Source of the DNA: Streptomyces sulphureus DSM 40104
GTDB taxonomy: Bacteria; Actinomycetota; Actinomycetes; Streptomycetales; Streptomycetaceae
Assembly (NCBI RefSeq): GCF_000381025.1
Contig: NZ_KB905813.1
Coordinates: 62,001 to 126,000, forward strand
Direction of reading: 5' to 3'
Length of the DNA stretch: 64,000 bases
This document shows positions 60,300 to 64,000 of the stretch, piece after piece; the first letter of the stretch is position 1, and every line of letters starts with the position of its first letter. The notes beneath the pieces were generated by a model. That model was not told where the DNA came from, ran no database searches, and was given only the letters and a program-made list of their open reading frames with translations. The translations under genes were made by a program, and so were the position numbers.

Positions 60300-61978
60300 G
60301 TGACGTCCACCCCTACCTCACCCCAGCAGCCCGCCCTCCCGGGCACGCGTGCCGGCGGACTGCGCCGGCGCACCGTCGTCGCCGCAGGCGCTGCCGGAGC
60401 GGCGGTGCTTCCGCTCGCCGGCCGGTTGCCGAGCGCCACGGCGGCCGAAGGCCCCTCCTTCCTCCACGGCGTCGCCTCCGGCGACCCGCTCCCCGACGGC
60501 GTCCTGCTCTGGACGCGCGTCACCCCGGAGCCGGCGGCCGTGCCCGGCTCGGGCAAGGGAGCAGCGGTCGAGGTCGCCTGGGAGGTGGCGGAGGACGCGG
60601 AGTTCACGCGCACCGTCGCCTCCGGCACGGCGAAGGCCGAGGCGGACTCCGACCACACCGTCAAGGCCGACGTGCGCGGACTCGCCCCCGCCACCGGCTA
60701 CTTCTACCGGTTCACCGCGGGCGCCGGTACGTCGCCGACCGGGCGGACGCGCACCGCCCCCGCGGAGGACGCCACGGCGGGCAACCTCCGCTTCGGCGTG
60801 GCCTCCTGCGCCAACTACGAGGGCGGCTACTTCGCCTCGTACCGCCACCTCGCCGCGCGCCGCGACCTCGACGCGGTGCTCCACCTCGGCGACTACATCT
60901 ACGAGTACGGCCACGGCGAGTACCCCACGGGCAACCGCGCCGTGCGCACCGTGCAGCCGGAGCACGAGATCCTCACCCTCGCCGACTACCGCGTGCGGCA
61001 CGGTCACTACAAGGCCGACGCCGACCTCCAGGCGATGCAGGCGGCCCACCCGGTCATCGCCGTCTGGGACGACCACGAGTTCGCCGACAACGCCTACGGC
61101 GGCGGCGCGGGCAACCACGACCCGGAGACGGAGGGCCCCTGGGATGACCGGGTCGCCGCCGCGAAGCGGGCGTACTTCGAGTGGATGCCGGTGCGGCCCT
61201 CGACCGAGGGGACGACCTTCCGCCGCCTCCGCTTCGGGCGCCTGGCCGAACTCTACCTCCTCGACCTGCGCTCCTTTCGCGACGAGCAGGCCACGATCGG
61301 CGACGGCCGCGCCATCGACGACCCCACCGCACCCTCGCGGGCCGCAAGCAGTTGGAGTGGCTGAAGTCGGGTCTCAGCGCCTCCCGTGCGCAGTGGAAGC
61401 TCGTCGGCAACTCGGTGATGATCTCCCCGCTCGCCTTCGGCAGCGTCCCGGCGAAGTTCCTCGGGGCCCTCGCCGAACTCCTCGGCGTCCCGCGGGAGGG
61501 CCTCGCCGTCAACACCGACCAGTGGGACGGCTACACCGCTGACCGCACGGAGCTCCTCACGCACCTCCGGCGCAACGGCGTCACCGACACGGTCTTCCTC
61601 ACCGGCGACATCCACATGCACTGGGCCAACGACGTGCCGCTGCTCGCTGCCGACTACCCCCGAGTCGCCCCCGTCGCAACGGAGTTCGTCGTCACCTCGG
61701 TGACCTCGGACAACGTCGACGACGTCCTCCGCGTCGCCCCTGACACCGTCTCCGGCGTCGCCGAGAGCGCGGTCCGCACGGCCAACCGGCACGTGCGGTG
61801 GGTCGACATGGACTCGCACGGTTACGCAGTCCTCGACATCGACGCCGCACGCGCGCAGATGGACTACTACGTGCTCTCCGACAAGAAGGACCCCGACGCC
61901 ACCTCCGCATGCCGCCGCTCCTACCGCACCGCGAGCGGCACCTCCCGCCTGGAGCGGGCGGACGCACCGGTGGGGTGA
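60300..61978 (+). pseudogene. phoD: PhoD-family alkaline phosphatase/phosphodiesterase, frameshifted
   Basis: The first frame (60300-61364) has a Tat signal ([18 protein letters not shown]), the N-terminal PhoD domain ([20 protein letters not shown]) and metal-binding [21 protein letters not shown] and [10 protein letters not shown]. Near 61322-61325 a run of four C appears where five would keep the frame: DDP is followed in the next frame by [13 protein letters not shown] and continues to [12 protein letters not shown] and the normal C-terminus at 61978. Read as one gene it has about 560 residues, the usual size. It is either a recent pseudogene or a base-calling error in a homopolymer. A TAAGCT box 9 bases upstream of the GTG start would make it leaderless. 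Confidence 0.85.
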
Positions 61979-61981
61979 GCG

Positions 61982-62001
61982 GCCGGGGTTTCGGCCCCGG
62001 C
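61982..62001 (+). terminator. Hairpin after phoD
   Basis: GCCGGGG (61982-61988) and CCCCGGC (61995-62001) pair perfectly over a six-base loop, three bases after the phoD stop codon. No U-run follows, as is common for Streptomyces terminators. Confidence 0.55.
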
Positions 62002-62064
62002 TCAGACGCAGGGTCCGTTCCGTCGGGCCGGTCCGGGCGTGCCGTTCAACGACTCTCCCTGACA

Positions 62065-62266
62065 CGCCCGTTCACCGTCCGGTCCGTCGGACGCGCGGGC
62101 GGCCCACGCCCCGCGGAGAGGCCGCGCTCACGGACGGCTGCCCTCCCCGCCGGAGGCGCCGACGCCGCCGACACGTTGCTCCTTCGCGTCCCGCTCGGCC
62201 CCACTTCGTTCCGCTGAACGACCGCCCACGGCCCGCCCGTTCACCGCCCGGCCCGCCGTTCGCGCG
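62065..62266. repeat. Diverged direct repeat, two copies
   Basis: The copies at 62065-62097 and 62234-62266 share the 13-mer CGCCCGTTCACCG and a further stretch reading CCGGTCCGTCGG in one and CCGGCCCGCCGT in the other, both followed by CGCG. The period is about 169 bases. A weaker third version (GCCCGTCCACCGCCC) occurs near 62435. Meaning unknown; it may be a small interspersed repeat. Confidence 0.35.
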
Positions 62267-62502
62267 CAGACGGTCCATGACCCGCGCGGGGGCGGCCGAA
62301 CTCCGTGGACGGCCCGCCCTCCGTGCCCCGGGGACGCGAGCTGGGGTTGCTGATCACGGCAGCGTCATCAGCGATTCCGTCCCTGCGCGCCTGCCGCGGC
62401 CTCGCTCCGGCCCCCGCTGAACCATCGGACACGGCCTGCCCGTCCACCGCCCCCGGCAGGCGTCCGACACCGCCGAGCACCCTGCGGAACCGGGTGAAGC
62501 CC

Positions 62503-63243
62503 TCACCGTGCAGTCAGTCCACCGTCCACGAAGAGCTCGGAGCCCGTGACGAAAGAGGAGTCGTCGCAGGCGAGGAAAGCGATCGCGGCGGCGACCTCGG
62601 CCGGCTCGCCGAGCCTGCCCATCGGCGTCGCCTCCGCCAGCGGAGTCCTGTTCCCCTCGCCGAGGAGCGGCGTCTCGACGAATCCCGGGTGGACGCTGTT
62701 GACGCGGATGCCGTCCCCGGCCCAGTGGAGCGCGGTGTTCCTGCTGAGCAGCCGGACGGCGCCCCTCGCCGCGTGGTGTGCGGGGGGTGTCCCGGAGCCG
62801 CCCGAGGCCCCCAAGGGCGCGCCGACGTTGACGACGGAGGCCGCGGGTGACGCCTTCAGCAGTTCGGCCGCCGCCTTCATCCCGAGGAACACGCTGGTCT
62901 GGGCGACGGCGACGACCCGGTGGTAGGTGTCGACGTCGGTCTCCTCGAGCGATCCGTCGTCGCCGACGCCCGCGTTGTTGACGAGGACGTCCAGGCCGCC
63001 GAAGCGCTCCGCGACGCCTTGCACCGCACGCGTCCAGCCTTCCGGGTCCGTCACGTCGAGGTCTAGGAAGACGGCGCGGCCGCCCGCCTCCTCGATCTCC
63101 TCGACGAGTGTCGTGCCCGGCTCGTGGTGCAGGTCGGCGACGGCGACGGCGGCGCCCTCGCGCGCCAGGCGCCGGGCCGCGGCCTTGCCGATGCCGCCCG
63201 CACCGCCGGTCACCAGCGCCGTCCTGCCGTCGAGCCGTGCCAT
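62503..63243 (-). CDS. Short-chain dehydrogenase homologue lacking all catalytic residues
   Basis: 246 residues starting MARLDGRTALVTGGAGGIGK. The NAD(P)-binding glycine motif TGGAGGIG (12-19) and NNAGVG are intact, and the fold seems complete up to FVTGSELFVDGG. In classical SDRs of this close type the tetrad is Asn-Ser-Tyr-Lys; here the equivalent positions are Ala114, Gly141/Ala142, His156 and Arg160 (in HHAARGAV). The protein may thus be a non-catalytic nucleotide-binding protein. It lies 147 bases downstream of the aconitase gene, same strand. Confidence 0.85.
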   Translation of the reverse strand: MARLDGRTALVTGGAGGIGKAAARRLAREGAAVAVADLHHEPGTTLVEEIEEAGGRAVFLDLDVTDPEGWTRAVQGVAERFGGLDVLVNNAGVGDDGSLEETDVDTYHRVVAVAQTSVFLGMKAAAELLKASPAASVVNVGAPLGASGGSGTPPAHHAARGAVRLLSRNTALHWAGDGIRVNSVHPGFVETPLLGEGNRTPLAEATPMGRLGEPAEVAAAIAFLACDDSSFVTGSELFVDGGLTAR

Positions 63244-63390
63244 CGCCGCCTCCTCGCCGAGGTGTCCCCTGCCCTGCCGCCGGGCCGGACGTGACGATAC
63301 GTCCCGTGTGTCCGGCGATACGCCCGAACGTCCGGGCCACGGCGGCAAGTTCCACCGGTTCGAGTGAGAGAGCCGGATCGGGTGCGCTCG

Positions 63391-64000
63391 TCAGGCGCCC
63401 GGCTCGGGGAGTGCGCCGCCGGCGAGCGCCGGGATGATGCCGCCCGCAAGGATGATCCGGCACTGGCGCGGCGAAAGGCTGTGCCGCACCGTGTACTCCT
63501 CGCCCCGGTCGGTGTTCTCCACGCGCACCAGCGGCTCGGTGTCGTCGCCGAGCGCGCGGTGGAGGTCGGGGAGGCGCAGGGTGGTGCCCTTGGCGATGCG
63601 GTCCGCGTCTGCCGGGTCTTCGAACTCCAGGGGAAGAACCCCGAAGTTGACGAGGTTCTGCCAGTGGATGCGCGCGAAGGACTTGGCCAGGACGGCCCGG
63701 AGTCCGAGGTAGCGCGGGGTGATGGCGGCGTGCTCGCGGGAGGAGCCCTGCCCGTAGTTCTCGCCGCCGACCACGAAGTGCGCCCCCTCGGTACGGCCCG
63801 CGTGCTCCGGGTACTCCGGGTCGATGCGGGTGAAGGTGAACTCGGCGAGCTTCGGGATGTTCGAGCGGTACGGCAGGGCCCGCGCTCCGGCCGGCGAGAT
63901 CTCGTCCGTGGAGACGTTGTCGCCCGCCGTCAGGAGGACGGGGCCCGTCAACTCATCCGGAAGCGCGTCGAGTTCAGGGAGCGCGGAGACGTTCGGGCCA
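63391..64000 (-). CDS. Aconitate hydratase, C-terminal swivel domain (5' end outside window)
   Basis: About 203 codons are visible; the frame stays open to the window edge. LLTAGDNVSTDEISPAGARA, FVVGGENYGQGSSREHAAIT and IIPALAGG are the swivel-domain signatures of aconitase-family hydratases; the Arg in SSREHA binds substrate. The [4Fe-4S] domain would lie upstream of the window. The spacing of motifs fits the monomeric bacterial (Aquifex-type) aconitase of about 650 residues rather than the 900-residue AcnA, but other family members cannot be excluded. Confidence 0.9.
   Translation of the reverse strand, partial: GPNVSALPELDALPDELTGPVLLTAGDNVSTDEISPAGARALPYRSNIPKLAEFTFTRIDPEYPEHAGRTEGAHFVVGGENYGQGSSREHAAITPRYLGLRAVLAKSFARIHWQNLVNFGVLPLEFEDPADADRIAKGTTLRLPDLHRALGDDTEPLVRVENTDRGEEYTVRHSLSPRQCRIILAGGIIPALAGGALPEPGA

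Larger units (their letters stand above)
61979..62502. other. Intergenic region with a terminator and a diverged direct repeat
   Basis: 524 bases between phoD and a convergent short-chain dehydrogenase gene, with no supported gene. It begins with a hairpin (61982-62001). Two similar segments of about 33 bases (62065-62097 and 62234-62266) share CGCCCGTTCACCG and then CCGG-CCG-CG with single-base changes. Confidence 0.45.

Overview
The window looks like chromosomal DNA from a high-GC actinomycete, most probably Streptomyces or a close relative. Codons end almost always in G or C, GTG and TTG starts are common, and the protein set is typical of the genus: MarP-type protease, YtrA-type GntR, S-adenosyl methyltransferase of the PF04672 type, PfkB 'adenosine kinase', XRE regulators with long helical C-termini, a DUF5753-type regulator remnant and an Rv2466c-like thioredoxin-fold protein. 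I see no tRNA, rRNA, CRISPR array, complete insertion sequence or PKS/NRPS cluster.

Layout. 1-4407: MarR-family C-terminus (cut by the window edge), MarP-like membrane protease, a methyltransferase behind a very good sigma70-type promoter, a tandem GNAT acetyltransferase divergent from a GntR regulator. 4531-11418: a complete, tightly coupled narGHJI operon for respiratory nitrate reductase. 11427-14186: an AAA ATPase and a divergent exported glycosidase. 14324-17214: a patchy accessory island with a gutted NUDIX gene, three very small proteins, an XRE regulator and a HAD phosphatase. 17359-18948: NUDIX hydrolase and PfkB sugar/nucleoside kinase. 18965-27862: two adjacent minus-strand operons for a cell-surface polysaccharide (membrane protein, FemAB-like transferase; then two GT2 enzymes, a polysaccharide deacetylase, a flippase and a large membrane protein, each overlapping the next by 4-8 bases).

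28877-34888 is catabolic: homogentisate dioxygenase divergent from an aldehyde dehydrogenase-alcohol dehydrogenase pair, then TetR and acyl-CoA dehydrogenase. 35001-35651 is a TetR regulator whose putative operator recurs in front of a distant MaoC gene (38326-38787). Between them lies a second accessory module (35745-38320): XRE regulator, SLOG-fold protein and two small divergent proteins. 39716-44609 holds an SDR-TetR pair, a quinone oxidoreductase and a convergent aminoglycoside-phosphotransferase-like/acyl-CoA dehydrogenase operon; the two groups share an operator-like sequence, so they may form one regulon.

44779-46755: a frameshifted XRE pseudogene, two DUF202 membrane proteins and a NUDIX hydrolase. 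46957-50082: an unrecognised protein, an APC permease and a VOC protein. 50090-52608: a TetR/alpha-beta-hydrolase cassette with two matching palindromic operators, bracketed by a transposase-like remnant and an MmyB-type regulator remnant, which looks acquired. 52850-61978: orphan histidine kinase, LOG-family protein, Rv2466c-like protein with a lost second cysteine, S4-domain protein, SpoIIE-type phosphatase, methyltransferase, secreted cupin, and a PhoD phosphatase with a one-base frameshift. 62503-64000: a short-chain dehydrogenase that has lost all four catalytic residues and the C-terminal part of an aconitase, cut by the window edge.

All assignments come from reading the sequence; operators, promoters and terminators are inferences from pattern and position.
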